DNA of 64,000 nucleotides from an uncultured Flavobacteriaceae bacterium (GTDB taxonomy: Bacteria; Bacteroidota; Bacteroidia; Flavobacteriales; Flavobacteriaceae): assembly GCA_947495135.1 (NCBI GenBank), contig CANLXN010000008.1:62001-126000 (forward strand). Reading direction: 5' to 3'. A program made the translations under genes and the position numbers. The notes under the pieces were generated by a model. The model was not told the origin of the DNA, searched no databases, and saw only the letters and a list, made by a program, of their open reading frames with translations. Below are positions 51,992 through 61,622 of this stretch, one piece after another. Position 1 is the first letter of the stretch. Each line of letters opens with the position of its first letter.

Positions 51992-53134
51992 GTGCAAATC
52001 AACTACAAAGACAGAATATTCGGATTGGATCTTATGCGTGCCGCTGCTATTTTGTTTGTGGTCTGTTCCCACGCTTTATGGGTTTTCCCTGAAGCTGGAG
52101 GTTCCTTTGTGAGTTTACTCCGTCTAAGTGGAGTTATGGGAGTAGAGATCTTTTTTGTCCTCAGCGGATTCTTAATTGGTCGGATCCTTTTCAGAATTTT
52201 TACTTCCGAAGAATTTAAGCAGAAGCACCTTACTTATTTCCTCATTAGACGTTGGTTTAGAACCTTGCCTAACTACTATCTAGTGTTGCTCATTAATATT
52301 GGAGTAGTCTTCTTTATAGGAAGAGAACTTCCGGAAAGCCTACGGTATTATTTCGGATTTTTACAAAACTTTTGCTCCGGAATGGACATCTTTTTTACAG
52401 AATCTTGGAGCTTACCCATAGAAGAATTTGCATATATTATAGGTCCGTTGCTATTTTATTTGGTCCTTTTGCCTAAATGGAATATCTCCAAGACCAAACT
52501 ATTTTTGGTAGTTACGCTTTTAATTATTGCCTTTTTTACTATTACCAAGGTGTGGTACAACACCCAAACTGGCCCCAGCTCGCTCGACTACTGGAATATC
52601 AACTTAAAGGCGGTTTTAATATACCGTATCGACGCTATTTATTATGGAGTGCTGGCTGCCTATCTGTCGCTAGTGTACAAAGACGCATGGAAAAACTATA
52701 CTGGCTCGGCTTTTTTTGCAGGCATCTTCTTGTTTGTTGGCGTCTATATCATAATCGGTAAGTTTCAAATCACCGCAGAGCGTTTTCCATTTTTCTTAAA
52801 CGTGCTTTACTTGCCACTTACTTCTATAAGTATTGCATTGTCGCTACCTTTCTTTTCAAGACTGAAATCTGCCCCAAGTTGGTTCATTAGACCTATTACT
52901 TTTATCAGTCTTATTTCTTATTCCATGTATTTATTACACTATTCCATTGTACTGCAATTAATGAATTACATTATTCTTCCCGAAGGATTTGGCGTCGTTC
53001 AAAAGGTGGGATTTGCTTTGGGATATTTAGTGATAACTATTTCGCTTTCGTTCCTGCTCTATCGCTTTTTTGAAAAACCTATGATGGATTTGCGCGACTT
53101 ACCATATTTCCGAAGAAAATACAGCCAGAAATAA
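51992..53134 (+). CDS. Membrane acyltransferase (OafA/YrhL, acyltransferase 3 family)
   Basis: 380 residues, GTG start. About ten hydrophobic helices. The family opening GLDLMRAAAILFVVCSHALW carries the conserved His (here SHALW, about residue 23), followed by GVEIFFVLSGFLIGRILFRI, FLIRRWFRTLPNYY and TESWSLPIEEFAYIIGPLLF. Such enzymes transfer acetyl or other acyl groups onto surface polysaccharides, lipids or antibiotics. The substrate is not predictable. 55 bp separate it from the gene before. Confidence 0.88.
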   Translation: MQINYKDRIFGLDLMRAAAILFVVCSHALWVFPEAGGSFVSLLRLSGVMGVEIFFVLSGFLIGRILFRIFTSEEFKQKHLTYFLIRRWFRTLPNYYLVLLINIGVVFFIGRELPESLRYYFGFLQNFCSGMDIFFTESWSLPIEEFAYIIGPLLFYLVLLPKWNISKTKLFLVVTLLIIAFFTITKVWYNTQTGPSSLDYWNINLKAVLIYRIDAIYYGVLAAYLSLVYKDAWKNYTGSAFFAGIFLFVGVYIIIGKFQITAERFPFFLNVLYLPLTSISIALSLPFFSRLKSAPSWFIRPITFISLISYSMYLLHYSIVLQLMNYIILPEGFGVVQKVGFALGYLVITISLSFLLYRFFEKPMMDLRDLPYFRRKYSQK

Positions 53135-53269
53135 TTGCTGATTTGATAAAATTTCATATTAAAATTTATTGAATACGTAATTTTTTATTCTGAAATGTTT
53201 AAAACGTTGAAGAATAGTTATAAAATCTTCTAATTTGTTCAACTATTTTTAATTAATTGCGGAAATACG

Positions 53270-53277
53270 TACTTTTG
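53270..53277 (+). promoter_or_regulatory. -7 promoter box of the aconitase gene
   Basis: TACTTTTG matches TAnnTTTG and leaves a leader of about 108 nt before ATG 53390, long for this window. I found no convincing secondary structure in that leader. The 255 bp from 53135 to 53389 otherwise hold nothing I recognise. Confidence 0.5.
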
Positions 53278-53389
53278 CAACAAGTCTATTAAGCTTTCGA
53301 GCGATGTGAAAAAGTAGACGAGAATCGACCGTTCTTTTAGGTTTTATATCTAGGAGAATCTTCAAAATAACCGAACAAAAAATATAACT

Positions 53390-55660
53390 ATGGCTTTCGA
53401 TATCGATATGATTAAAAAGGTGTATGCTCAAATGCCAGAGCGAGTAGATAAAGCTCGTGAGGTAGTGGGACATCCCTTAACACTTTCAGAAAAAATACTT
53501 TACTCTCACCTTTGGGATGGAGATGCTAAAACAGCATTTAGACGAGGAAAGGATTATGTCGATTTCGCACCAGATCGTATTGCTTGTCAGGATGCAACAG
53601 CTCAAATGGCATTGTTGCAATTTATGCAGGCAGGTAAAAAGAAAGTAGCCGTTCCAACTACAGTGCATTGTGATCACTTGATTCAAGCAAAGCAGGGAGC
53701 AGCGCAAGATTTAAAAAGAGCAAACGAGACCAGTAACGAAGTGTTCGACTTTTTAGGTTCTGTTTCTAATAAATTTGGAATAGGTTTCTGGGCGCCAGGA
53801 GCTGGGATTATTCACCAAGTAGTGCTTGAAAATTATGCGTTTCCGGGCGGAATGATGATTGGTACAGATTCGCATACAGTGAATGCTGGCGGACTAGGAA
53901 TGGTTGCCATTGGAGTTGGAGGAGCGGATGCAGTGGATGTGATGGCAGGAATGGCTTGGGAATTAAAATTTCCGAAGCTTATTGGAGTAAGATTAACTGG
54001 AAAACTAAGTGGATGGACAGCGCCAAAGGATGTGATCTTAAGAGTTGCTGAAATTCTTACCGCCAAGGGTGGAACCGGAGCAATTGTAGAATATTTTGGA
54101 CCCGGAGCAATCTCTATGTCATGTACTGGAAAAGGAACCATTTGTAATATGGGAGCCGAAATTGGTGCAACTACTTCTACTTTTGGATACGACGAATCTA
54201 TGGAGCGCTACTTACGTGCAACTGAAAGGGCAGACGTAGCAGATGCGGCAAATGAGGTGAAGGATTACCTTACAGCAGATGCCGAGGTATATGCGAATCC
54301 AGAAAAGTACTTCGATCAAGTAATTGAAATTAATTTGACAGAATTAGGACCGTTATTAAACGGACCATTTACGCCAGATCTCTCTACCTCGGTAGGAACA
54401 GATATGACGGATAAGGCAACTAAAAATGAGTGGCCACTTACTGTAGAATGGGGATTAATTGGTTCTTGTACCAACTCTTCGTACGAGGATCTTTCTCGTG
54501 CATCTTCTATTGCCCAACAGGCCTTAGACAAAGGACTTACCATGAAATCTGAACTTGGAATCAACCCTGGTTCTGAGCAAGTTCGTTTCACCGCAGAGCG
54601 CGACGGAATTATACAAATTTTCGAAAAATTGGATGCTAAGATTTTTACAAATGCCTGCGGACCATGTATTGGTCAATGGGCGCGTTATGAAGATCCTAAA
54701 AATGCACCTAAAAATAGTATTGTACATTCATTCAACCGAAACTTCGCAAAGCGTGCAGATGGGAATCCAAATACACATGCTTTCGTAGCTTCTCCAGAAG
54801 TAACGGCCGCAATCGCAATTGCGGGTCGTTTGGATTTTAATCCGATGACCGATACTTTGATCAACGATAATGGAGATGAAGTAATGTTCGAAGAGCCAAC
54901 AGGATGGGAATTGCCTCCAAAAGGCTTTGAAGTAGAAGAGAATGGATATGTAGAACCTCTTGCAGATGGAAGTGGAGTTACTATTAGTGTGAGCCCAACA
55001 AGCGAGCGTTTACAGTTATTAACTCCTTTTGAGCCTATCCTAGATAGCGAAATGCAAGGAATGAAGCTGTTGATTAAAGCGTTTGGGAAGTGTACAACAG
55101 ACCATATTTCTATGGCTGGCCCTTGGTTACGTTTTAGAGGACATCTAGATAATATTTCAAATAACTGTCTAATTGGAGCAGTGAATGCCTATAATAAGAA
55201 GACCAATTTCGTGAAAAACCAGTTGGACGGTGAATACGGCGGAGTGCCAGATACGCAGCGGGCCTACAAAGCAGCGGGTCTTAAAACCATTGTTGTGGGA
55301 GATCACAACTACGGAGAAGGTTCTTCTCGTGAACATGCAGCTATGGAGCCACGTTTCCTTGGAGTAGCAGCCGTGATTGTAAAGTCATTTGCACGTATCC
55401 ACGAAACTAACCTCAAAAAACAAGGGATGTTAGGATTGACTTTTGCGAACGAAGCAGACTACGACCTAATCCAAGAAGATGATACGTTTAACTTTGTGGA
55501 TATAGCAGATTTTGCTCCGGAGAAACAACTTACCATGGAAGTGGTTCATGCAGATGGAAGCAAGGACATTATCATGTTAAATCATACTTATAATGATGCG
55601 CAGATTGAGTGGTACCGAGAAGGTTCAGCCCTCAACTTAATTAAGAAATTAAACGCCTAA
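53390..55660 (+). CDS. Aconitate hydratase (mitochondrial-type)
   Basis: 756 residues. Aconitase isomerises citrate and isocitrate in the TCA cycle with a 4Fe-4S cluster. Cluster ligands are seen in [12 protein letters not shown] (about residue 363) and [12 protein letters not shown] near 426-429. Other blocks: [11 protein letters not shown] near 95, [34 protein letters not shown], and the swivel domain [14 protein letters not shown] and [20 protein letters not shown]. Length and motifs fit the mitochondrial-type class found in Bacteroidota. Single-gene unit with promoter and terminator. Confidence 0.95.
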   Translation: MAFDIDMIKKVYAQMPERVDKAREVVGHPLTLSEKILYSHLWDGDAKTAFRRGKDYVDFAPDRIACQDATAQMALLQFMQAGKKKVAVPTTVHCDHLIQAKQGAAQDLKRANETSNEVFDFLGSVSNKFGIGFWAPGAGIIHQVVLENYAFPGGMMIGTDSHTVNAGGLGMVAIGVGGADAVDVMAGMAWELKFPKLIGVRLTGKLSGWTAPKDVILRVAEILTAKGGTGAIVEYFGPGAISMSCTGKGTICNMGAEIGATTSTFGYDESMERYLRATERADVADAANEVKDYLTADAEVYANPEKYFDQVIEINLTELGPLLNGPFTPDLSTSVGTDMTDKATKNEWPLTVEWGLIGSCTNSSYEDLSRASSIAQQALDKGLTMKSELGINPGSEQVRFTAERDGIIQIFEKLDAKIFTNACGPCIGQWARYEDPKNAPKNSIVHSFNRNFAKRADGNPNTHAFVASPEVTAAIAIAGRLDFNPMTDTLINDNGDEVMFEEPTGWELPPKGFEVEENGYVEPLADGSGVTISVSPTSERLQLLTPFEPILDSEMQGMKLLIKAFGKCTTDHISMAGPWLRFRGHLDNISNNCLIGAVNAYNKKTNFVKNQLDGEYGGVPDTQRAYKAAGLKTIVVGDHNYGEGSSREHAAMEPRFLGVAAVIVKSFARIHETNLKKQGMLGLTFANEADYDLIQEDDTFNFVDIADFAPEKQLTMEVVHADGSKDIIMLNHTYNDAQIEWYREGSALNLIKKLNA

Positions 55661-55684
55661 TTATAATTTCAATTATTTTAAAAG

Positions 55685-55717
55685 AAAACTCCCGCGAAAG
55701 TGGGAGTTTTTGTTTTT
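55685..55717 (+). terminator. Rho-independent terminator of the aconitase gene
   Basis: AAAACTCCC (55685-55693) and GGGAGTTTT (55702-55710) form a 9-bp stem with the 8-nt loop GCGAAAGT; TGTTTTT follows. It lies 25 bp after the stop. Confidence 0.85.
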
Positions 55718-55781
55718 AGGATTTTGTAATGCACATTTCTCGCGATAAATTTTAAAGGAGAATTTAGTCGAAGAGCGACTA

Positions 55782-56633
55782 CTAAAGTGAGTTCAAGTAA
55801 CCTTTAAAAATTTGAATATCCTCCTTAGAAGTTAAATCGGGAACATGTTCCTTAAACAGAATACCTTGAAACTGTGCTGGATGCTCTTTTGTGAAATTCA
55901 AGATCGCTGCGGGAAGTTCTTTTTCTTTTCTAATAGTGTGGATAGGACAGTTTTTTAAATATGTGAACATATCGGCACCATTAAACTTAAAAATATTCAT
56001 GCTTACTCTGTAGGTTCCATCGTTGTTTTGGTAGTCTTCCATTTTTTCTTCGGAAGGTTTTTCGATGATATCAATTAGATTTTGATCGTCGTCTAAAAGT
56101 GCTAAGGCAAATCTGCTAATGCGTTCTGTTGAGAATTCTAGTCCGTCGCGATCGTATGCAATAAAAGCGTTCTTAGCTTGGATATCTCTTAAAGTTTTCA
56201 AGGCTGCTACCGAATATAGATTATCACAATTACAAACTGTAAATACTTCATTCTGAAGACCTGGATACTGCTCCAAGGCTTGGGTAACAGCATCGGCTGT
56301 GCCAAATGGCTTTATTCGATCTGCTGGGATATGTTGAACCGCATACGAGAGGTTCATATTTCCGAAGGAGTTTCCGGTCATCTCATTTCCGTAGAATGAT
56401 TTAAAAGCCTCTCCTTGCTCACCTATAATAAGGATAATGTCTTCGTAACCTGCTTTTTCCGCATTCGATAGAAGAACATCCAGAATGGGACGTTGATTCT
56501 TGCCATAGGTGATAAGTGCTTTACTTACCGTATTTGCCTCCCTAACCTCTTCCGCCGAAAGACCTTCAACCCCAATAGATTGTTTCATTCTTGAGGATGC
56601 GCCTCCGGCTAAGATGATAAGACTACGATGCAT
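55782..56633 (-). CDS. Sugar-phosphate nucleotidyltransferase
   Basis: 283 residues. The nucleotide-binding start LAGGASSRMKQ is followed by a VSKAL block (likely sugar-1-phosphate/NTP-binding Lys), then VCNCDNLYS near residue 134 (metal-binding Asp) and LIDIIEKPSEE. It should join an NTP to a sugar-1-phosphate and release pyrophosphate. Last gene of the GH109-kinase-nucleotidyltransferase operon, 57 bp after the kinase. Which nucleotide and sugar are used is unknown; GalNAc-1-phosphate with UTP is one possibility suggested by the GH109 gene. Confidence 0.85.
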   Translation of the reverse strand: MHRSLIILAGGASSRMKQSIGVEGLSAEEVREANTVSKALITYGKNQRPILDVLLSNAEKAGYEDIILIIGEQGEAFKSFYGNEMTGNSFGNMNLSYAVQHIPADRIKPFGTADAVTQALEQYPGLQNEVFTVCNCDNLYSVAALKTLRDIQAKNAFIAYDRDGLEFSTERISRFALALLDDDQNLIDIIEKPSEEKMEDYQNNDGTYRVSMNIFKFNGADMFTYLKNCPIHTIRKEKELPAAILNFTKEHPAQFQGILFKEHVPDLTSKEDIQIFKGYLNSL

Positions 56634-56690
56634 TTTGAATTCGTATTAAGATTTTAATATTGAACATGAAGTATTGTGCATTGAGAGTTG

Positions 56691-57773
56691 TCATAATTTT
56701 TCTGTTCCTGAAGATACGCGAACTTTATAAGCGTCTTCTGCACCAGCTTCTTTAATTGCTTTAATAATATCCAGGCTTTTATCTTCGGAAGGGGATATGG
56801 CGACCATACTTCCACCACCTCCAGATCCTACAATTTTTGCTCCATATGCACCCGCTTTTAGAACAGCATCGATCATAGCATCAATTTTAGGAACCGTTAG
56901 TTTTAGATAGTCTCGAAGTACTTCATGATGAGCGGTCATGAGTGTTCCTATGTTTTTTAGGTTGAGTTTTTCTTTTTTTAATTCGGAATAGGCAGCTTGA
57001 GTGATACTGTGATTCTTTACTGCGGCGTAGAAGTAGGGCTGAAGCTCTTTTGGGATACATGCTGAAAGTTTCTCAACTTGATCCATGGTTGTATTTTTAA
57101 GATCAAAATCAGGTTTTTCTTTTACAACATAACCAATTGCATCCTGCGCTTTCGACCGAAGATCACTTAATACCCCAATTGTTTCTTTTGGGATACCAGA
57201 GACACCCAAAATGAGCCCGCTCATAGATTCTCCAATGCTAGCAACCGAAAAATCCTGACTCGTGTCAATGTAAACTATATCGCCCATCGCGATTGTGAAC
57301 TGATCCATTTTGCCGCCAGGCGAGTGGTGTTCTACTACTTCTGCCTCGTATGCTAATTGCCCTATAAGGGAAGGGGTGATTTCACGATCACATCCAAAGG
57401 CGAGAAGTAAAAAGTGAGTCCAAGCCACCACAAGGGCAGAGGAACTGGAAGTGCCCGCATTAATTGGAATAGTACTAGTTATTGTAATGTCATAACCGCC
57501 ATTTGGAATGCAGTTATATCTACGAACCACTTTGAGTGCCGCTCCCATATGGTCTCCTGGTTCAAGTATTTCAAATGGCTCATGTATATTGATTGTACGC
57601 TCTTCCTTAATATCTGGCATAAAAAAATGAAACTGTTCTGTCCCATTTTCTTCTGCAGAAATGACAAGAGATCTGTCAATGGCGCATGCAATAACAGGGA
57701 GTTCTAAATAATCCTGATGATCTCCAAAGAGGCAAATTCTTCCTGGAGCTTGGATAGTTATTTTTTTCTTCAA
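56691..57773 (-). CDS. GHMP family sugar kinase
   Basis: 360 residues. GHMP motifs are intact: motif 1 APGRICLFGDHQDYLELPVI (substrate side), motif 2 PINAGTSSSSALVVAWTHFL near residue 105 (ATP phosphate loop), motif 3 GAKIVGSGGGGSMVAI near 318. GDHQDYLELP differs from the galactokinase GEHTDYNGG, so the substrate may not be galactose. With a nucleotidyltransferase next to it, an anomeric (1-)kinase in sugar salvage is likely. It starts 9 bp after the GH109 gene, so they are cotranscribed. Confidence 0.87.
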   Translation of the reverse strand: MKKKITIQAPGRICLFGDHQDYLELPVIACAIDRSLVISAEENGTEQFHFFMPDIKEERTINIHEPFEILEPGDHMGAALKVVRRYNCIPNGGYDITITSTIPINAGTSSSSALVVAWTHFLLLAFGCDREITPSLIGQLAYEAEVVEHHSPGGKMDQFTIAMGDIVYIDTSQDFSVASIGESMSGLILGVSGIPKETIGVLSDLRSKAQDAIGYVVKEKPDFDLKNTTMDQVEKLSACIPKELQPYFYAAVKNHSITQAAYSELKKEKLNLKNIGTLMTAHHEVLRDYLKLTVPKIDAMIDAVLKAGAYGAKIVGSGGGGSMVAISPSEDKSLDIIKAIKEAGAEDAYKVRVSSGTEKL

Positions 57774-57782
57774 TTGATAGTT

Positions 57783-59144
57783 TTAGTAGGTGTTTTTGAT
57801 CCAGTTATACGGTTTTCTTTTCACCCAATTTCCTCTTGTGAAATCTGGGAAATCCTGTGATTCGCCGTTATTGGCAATGGAAACTTCAGACAAGGGAGTA
57901 ATGGCGCTCCACGCAGCGGCATCGTAGGCATCCATTGGTGGGGGTATATTTTCTTTGGCAGATTCAACAAAGGCATTCAATACAAAGAAGTCCATTCCGC
58001 CATGTCCAGATCCAGCGGCGTATTCACCAAACTTCTGCCATAGTGGATGATCATTCTCTTCTAGCCATTTAGTAGCATCATCCCATCGATGGGCTTTTTG
58101 GGCTTGTCCTTCAATATAAATTCTGTTACCGTCGACCTCCCATATACCTTCACTTCCCTGTACTCTAAATCCGAGCGAATAGGGTCGGGGAGAGTTGCAA
58201 TCATGAGTTACGATAATTGTTTCTCCGTTGGCAGTTTCGATCATGGAGGTAATAATATCTCCCTGTTTAAACTTTAATTTTGCGTTGGGGTGACCTTCCC
58301 CGCCATTTTTTACGATGTAGTTATGCAGTCCTACACCCTTACTTGCCATGGACGAAATAGAAACAAATCTATTACCTCGATTAATATCGCACATTACAGC
58401 GATAGGCCCCACGCCGTGTGTTGGATATACATCTGCATTTCGAAGTAAGGAATGTTGGGTGCGCCATGCGCTTTCTGAAATTCCTTTCTCTCCAAATTCT
58501 ACTCCCTTACCATAGGCAGTTTTTCCATCATTCAGTTTAACAAACCGAAGATCATGTTGATATCCACATCTGAAATGCAGTAATTCTCCGAAAATATTCT
58601 TTTTCACCATATTGAGAACTGCCATTATATCTCGCCTGTAGCAGACGTTTTCTAGGATCATAAGATGAGAGCCTGTTTCTTCATGAGTGTTTACGAGATC
58701 CCAACACTCTTCCATGGTGTTTGCGGCCGATACTTCAAGACCTGTGTATTTTCTGGCTAGCATAGCGTCTTTTGCCATGCGAGTATGCCACAGCCAAGGA
58801 GTTGAGATAATAACTGCATCTACTTCTGAAAGCTCGAGTAGATTGCGATAGTCGTATTCATCTTTTCCGAAAACGGCTGGTTTTTTAAAGCCTGCCTTTT
58901 CGATAAGATCAAGTGCTATTTTATTTCGGGAATTGTCTATGTCACAGATGGCCGTAATTTGCACGTCTTTTCGTTGTAGTAAATTCGATAAATGATTGGT
59001 GCCGCGAAGACCGACGCCTATAAGCGCTACATTTAGAATTGGTTTTACTGAAGACATATCAGCTCCAAAAGATAAATGTGGGGCTAGCGCAATTCCTGTT
59101 CCTAATAAGGCTGTTTTCTTTACAAAATCTCGTCTGGAATTCAT
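57783..59144 (-). CDS. GH109 family glycosidase (NAD-dependent, Tat-exported)
   Basis: 453 residues. The twin-arginine signal SRRDFVKKTALLGTGIALAP indicates Tat export of a folded, cofactor-bound protein. The Rossmann fold (IGVGLRGTNHLSNLL, ICDIDNSRNK) is of the Gfo/Idh/MocA type, and the long conserved blocks LENVCYRRDIMAVLNMVKK, PTHGVGPIAVMCDINRGNR and GSGHGGMDFF match the GH109 alpha-N-acetylgalactosaminidase of Elizabethkingia as I remember it. That enzyme cleaves GalNAc by NAD-dependent redox chemistry. First gene of a three-gene operon with a sugar kinase and nucleotidyltransferase. A plain oxidoreductase role cannot be excluded. Confidence 0.85.
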   Translation of the reverse strand: MNSRRDFVKKTALLGTGIALAPHLSFGADMSSVKPILNVALIGVGLRGTNHLSNLLQRKDVQITAICDIDNSRNKIALDLIEKAGFKKPAVFGKDEYDYRNLLELSEVDAVIISTPWLWHTRMAKDAMLARKYTGLEVSAANTMEECWDLVNTHEETGSHLMILENVCYRRDIMAVLNMVKKNIFGELLHFRCGYQHDLRFVKLNDGKTAYGKGVEFGEKGISESAWRTQHSLLRNADVYPTHGVGPIAVMCDINRGNRFVSISSMASKGVGLHNYIVKNGGEGHPNAKLKFKQGDIITSMIETANGETIIVTHDCNSPRPYSLGFRVQGSEGIWEVDGNRIYIEGQAQKAHRWDDATKWLEENDHPLWQKFGEYAAGSGHGGMDFFVLNAFVESAKENIPPPMDAYDAAAWSAITPLSEVSIANNGESQDFPDFTRGNWVKRKPYNWIKNTY

Positions 59145-59288
59145 GGTATTTACAAAAAATGATGAACCTAAAAATAGGATAAATTTAAGAGTAATGGTAG
59201 ACTGGTAATAAAATATTAAAAAAGAGCTTCTTTTTGTAAGGAACTAGTGGTCGTTGCGACTATTGGCTAACTAACGAAAAAACAAACC

Positions 59289-59957
59289 ATGAAAAGTATT
59301 TGGGTGTTTGAAGATGTCAACCTATTTAGTATGCTATGTCCGCATAAGTTTAAGGCGTATAAACAGGATCATCAATTCAATAAATATGGTAAGGAAGACT
59401 ATATTTATTTTGAAGAAGACAGTGCAAATAAAGTCTACTTAATTGAAAAGGGAAAAGTAAAGATTGGGCATTATACCGAATCGGGGAAGGAAGTAGTAAA
59501 AGCAATTCTGTCGAAAGGAGAACTGTTTGGAGAGCAGGCAATCTTGGGAGAAGAAAAGCGAGAAGAATTTGCTCAATCTTTGGATAAAACTACTTCTATT
59601 TGTCCGGTCGATGTTAATACTATGCATGATTTAATGCGGGACAATAAGCCATTTAGTTTTCGGGTATTTAAGCTCATTGGTTTTAGAATTAAACGATTGG
59701 AACGTCGATTAGAACTTATTATGTTCAAGGATGCCGAGACAAGGGTGGACGAATTTTTAAAAGAATTAGCAGATCAATATGGGTATTGTTGCCCAAATAC
59801 AGGAGACACCGTAATCAAACATCCTTACACTCAAAAAGACATAGCTCACCTCATAGGTACTTCAAGGCCTACTTTCAATTCAATTATGAATAAATTCAAA
59901 GAAGAGAATAAAATAGATTTCAGCAGAAATGAAATTAGATTGAAAATTTCAGCTTAG
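59289..59957 (+). CDS. Crp/Fnr family transcriptional regulator
   Basis: 222 residues. An N-terminal cyclic-nucleotide-binding-type beta roll (about 35-130; DSANKVYLIEKGKVKIGHY, LSKGELFGEQAIL) leads to a long dimer helix and a winged helix-turn-helix (about 165-218; YTQKDIAHLIGTSRPTFNSI). The Fnr-type N-terminal cysteine cluster is absent, though single Cys residues occur. It is divergent from the GH109 operon by 144 bp and might control it. The palindrome GTCGTTGCGAC at 59250-59260 is a weak operator candidate. Confidence 0.9.
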   Translation: MKSIWVFEDVNLFSMLCPHKFKAYKQDHQFNKYGKEDYIYFEEDSANKVYLIEKGKVKIGHYTESGKEVVKAILSKGELFGEQAILGEEKREEFAQSLDKTTSICPVDVNTMHDLMRDNKPFSFRVFKLIGFRIKRLERRLELIMFKDAETRVDEFLKELADQYGYCCPNTGDTVIKHPYTQKDIAHLIGTSRPTFNSIMNKFKEENKIDFSRNEIRLKISA

Positions 59958-59994
59958 TGTTAGCCAGCTTACATTTCATCAAATACAGGTAGTT

Positions 59995-60002
59995 TAATTT
60001 TG
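59995..60002 (+). promoter_or_regulatory. -7 promoter box of the duplicated-domain lipoprotein gene
   Basis: TAATTTTG matches TAnnTTTG and lies 24 nt before ATG 60027. This box lies only 38 nt after the Crp/Fnr stop. Confidence 0.55.
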
Positions 60003-60026
60003 TCATGTATTAATAAATTAAACTAT

Positions 60027-60911
60027 ATGAAAAAGATATTTTTAGGAATTCTTTCCTTAACTTTTATGTTTACGTCTTGTAATAATGACGATGACAATAC
60101 CACAGACGCTACTTCCAATTTAGTGTTAGATCTTCAAGGTTTAGAAGACTTGGGGCCCAATTATGCCTATGAAGGATGGGTCCTTGTTGATGGAGCACCT
60201 ATCTCTACAGGCGTTTTCACTGTGGATGCAAATGGTACGTTGTCAAGTACTTCATTTGAAGTTCCAGCGACCACTTTAGCAGATGCCACTAAATTTATTT
60301 TGAGTATCGAGCCTAGTCCAGATTCGGATCCGAATCCATCTGACCAAAAGTTGATTGCCGGAGATTTTAGTGGAAGTTCTGCTGCAGTTTCTACAGGTGT
60401 TGCGCCGGCAGTAGGGGAGTTTTCTACTTCTACAGGTTCGTTCTTCATGCGAAGTCCTACAGACGAAACTACTGGAAACAATGGAAACGATCAATACGGT
60501 GTTTGGTTTGGAGTGCCTGGAACACCTCCAACGGCAGATTTTACTTTACCAACCCTACCAACTGGATGGGCATATGAAGGATGGGTAGTTGTTGATGGAG
60601 TTGGACCTATTTCAACCGGAACTTTTACAGATTTTAGTGCAGTGGATAATTTTGACGGATTTAGTGGAGACCAACCTGGTCCTCCAGTACCGGGAGAAGA
60701 CTTCTTTAACAATGCACCTACAGGAGTTGTTTTTCCATTAGATGTAAGAAATAGAACGATTGTTATTAGTGTAGAGCCAGTGCCAGATAATTCGCCAGCA
60801 CCATTTGGCTTAAAGCCACTATTAGGAACAGCTGGAACAGAAACTGCACCTACAGCATATCCATTTGCTTTTAATGCAGGTGGTGTACCTACAGGGACTG
60901 TCACTCGATAG
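60027..60911 (+). CDS. Lipoprotein with two tandem RskA-like domains
   Basis: 294 residues from ATG 60027, which gives a clean lipoprotein signal (lipobox FTSC near residue 17) followed by acidic NNDDDNTTD, a likely surface-export signal. The frame is open to 60000 but that would bury the signal. Two repeats are obvious: YAYEGWVLVDGAPISTGVF near 46 with LSIEPSPDSDPNP, and WAYEGWVVVDGVGPISTGTF near 175 with ISVEPVPDNSPAP. The pattern resembles the C-terminal domain of anti-sigma-K factors (RskA) without the membrane segment or sigma-binding part. Function unknown. It is between the Crp/Fnr and TlpA genes. Confidence 0.75.
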   Translation: MKKIFLGILSLTFMFTSCNNDDDNTTDATSNLVLDLQGLEDLGPNYAYEGWVLVDGAPISTGVFTVDANGTLSSTSFEVPATTLADATKFILSIEPSPDSDPNPSDQKLIAGDFSGSSAAVSTGVAPAVGEFSTSTGSFFMRSPTDETTGNNGNDQYGVWFGVPGTPPTADFTLPTLPTGWAYEGWVVVDGVGPISTGTFTDFSAVDNFDGFSGDQPGPPVPGEDFFNNAPTGVVFPLDVRNRTIVISVEPVPDNSPAPFGLKPLLGTAGTETAPTAYPFAFNAGGVPTGTVTR

Positions 60912-60929
60912 TTTCTTTTTTTTGTTAGT

Positions 60930-60957
60930 AAGCCCCATTGAAAGATGGGGCTTTTTT
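60930..60957 (+). terminator. Rho-independent terminator of the lipoprotein gene
   Basis: AAGCCCCAT (60930-60938) pairs with ATGGGGCTT (60945-60953), followed by a run of T. It lies 18 bp after the stop. Confidence 0.85.
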
Positions 60958-60998
60958 ATTTAATTTATGGGAACAACTGTATTGTTTCGTAGAAAAGG

Positions 60999-61027
60999 TT
61001 GATTCGTTTAATTTAGCTGTAATTTTG
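60999..61027 (+). promoter_or_regulatory. Promoter of the TlpA-like gene
   Basis: TTG (60999-61001), 18 nt, then TAATTTTG (61020-61027), in good agreement with the Bacteroidota pattern. Leader about 22 nt. Confidence 0.6.
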
Positions 61028-61052
61028 CACCTTTAAAACCTACTAAGAGATT

Positions 61053-61622
61053 ATGTCCAGAGATTCATTTTTATATAAGAATAAAGGAACACTTATCGCG
61101 ATTGCATTTGTTGTCTTACTTTTTATACCTCAAACGGGTATGCCTATTCGAGCTTTCTTTCATAAAATCTTTTCTTTTAGTCCTTCTGAAATTTCCGAGA
61201 ATGAAAGAGAAACCGTAACCGATTATAATTGGGATTTAATAACTTTGGATAGTGAAAGTGCAAACCTTTCTGCATCTAAAGGAAAGGTTGTTCTTATTAA
61301 TTTTTGGGCTACTTGGTGCCCGCCCTGTGTGGCCGAAATGCCCTCACTTCAAAACTTGTACAACGAATATGGAGATCAAGTCGATTTCTATTTTGTATCG
61401 GCCGAGGAAACAGCTAAGCTCAATGGTTTTATGAAGCAAAATGAATATGACTTTCCTGTTTATCTCCAGCGATTTTCTGAACCTTTAGCCATTAAAACAA
61501 CCTCGTTGCCAACTACCTACGTAATTTCAAAAAGTGGAAAGATAGTAATGAAAAAGACAGGAGCGGCAGAATGGGATAGTGCGGCTGTAAAGAAAACCTT
61601 AGATCGATTACTTCAGGAATAG
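61053..61622 (+). CDS. TlpA-type thiol-disulfide oxidoreductase
   Basis: 189 residues. An N-terminal membrane anchor (LIAIAFVVLLFIPQTG) places the thioredoxin domain (about 60-185) in the periplasm. The active site is FWATWCPPCVAEMPSL near residue 90, and the cis-Pro lies in TSLPTTYVI. It should reduce disulfides, for example during cytochrome c maturation, which could serve the haem-binding protein at 34450. The stop codon abuts the convergent TrmL stop with no base between. Confidence 0.9.
   Translation: MSRDSFLYKNKGTLIAIAFVVLLFIPQTGMPIRAFFHKIFSFSPSEISENERETVTDYNWDLITLDSESANLSASKGKVVLINFWATWCPPCVAEMPSLQNLYNEYGDQVDFYFVSAEETAKLNGFMKQNEYDFPVYLQRFSEPLAIKTTSLPTTYVISKSGKIVMKKTGAAEWDSAAVKKTLDRLLQE

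Noticed and set aside
59250-59260. Palindrome GTCGTTGCGAC upstream of the Crp/Fnr gene as its operator
   Set aside because: Only four paired bases on each side; too short to support without conservation data.
60491-60904. Minus-strand frame of 137 codons antisense to the duplicated-domain lipoprotein
   Set aside because: It mirrors the repetitive Pro/Gly/Thr-rich coding strand and has no promoter or recognisable motif.
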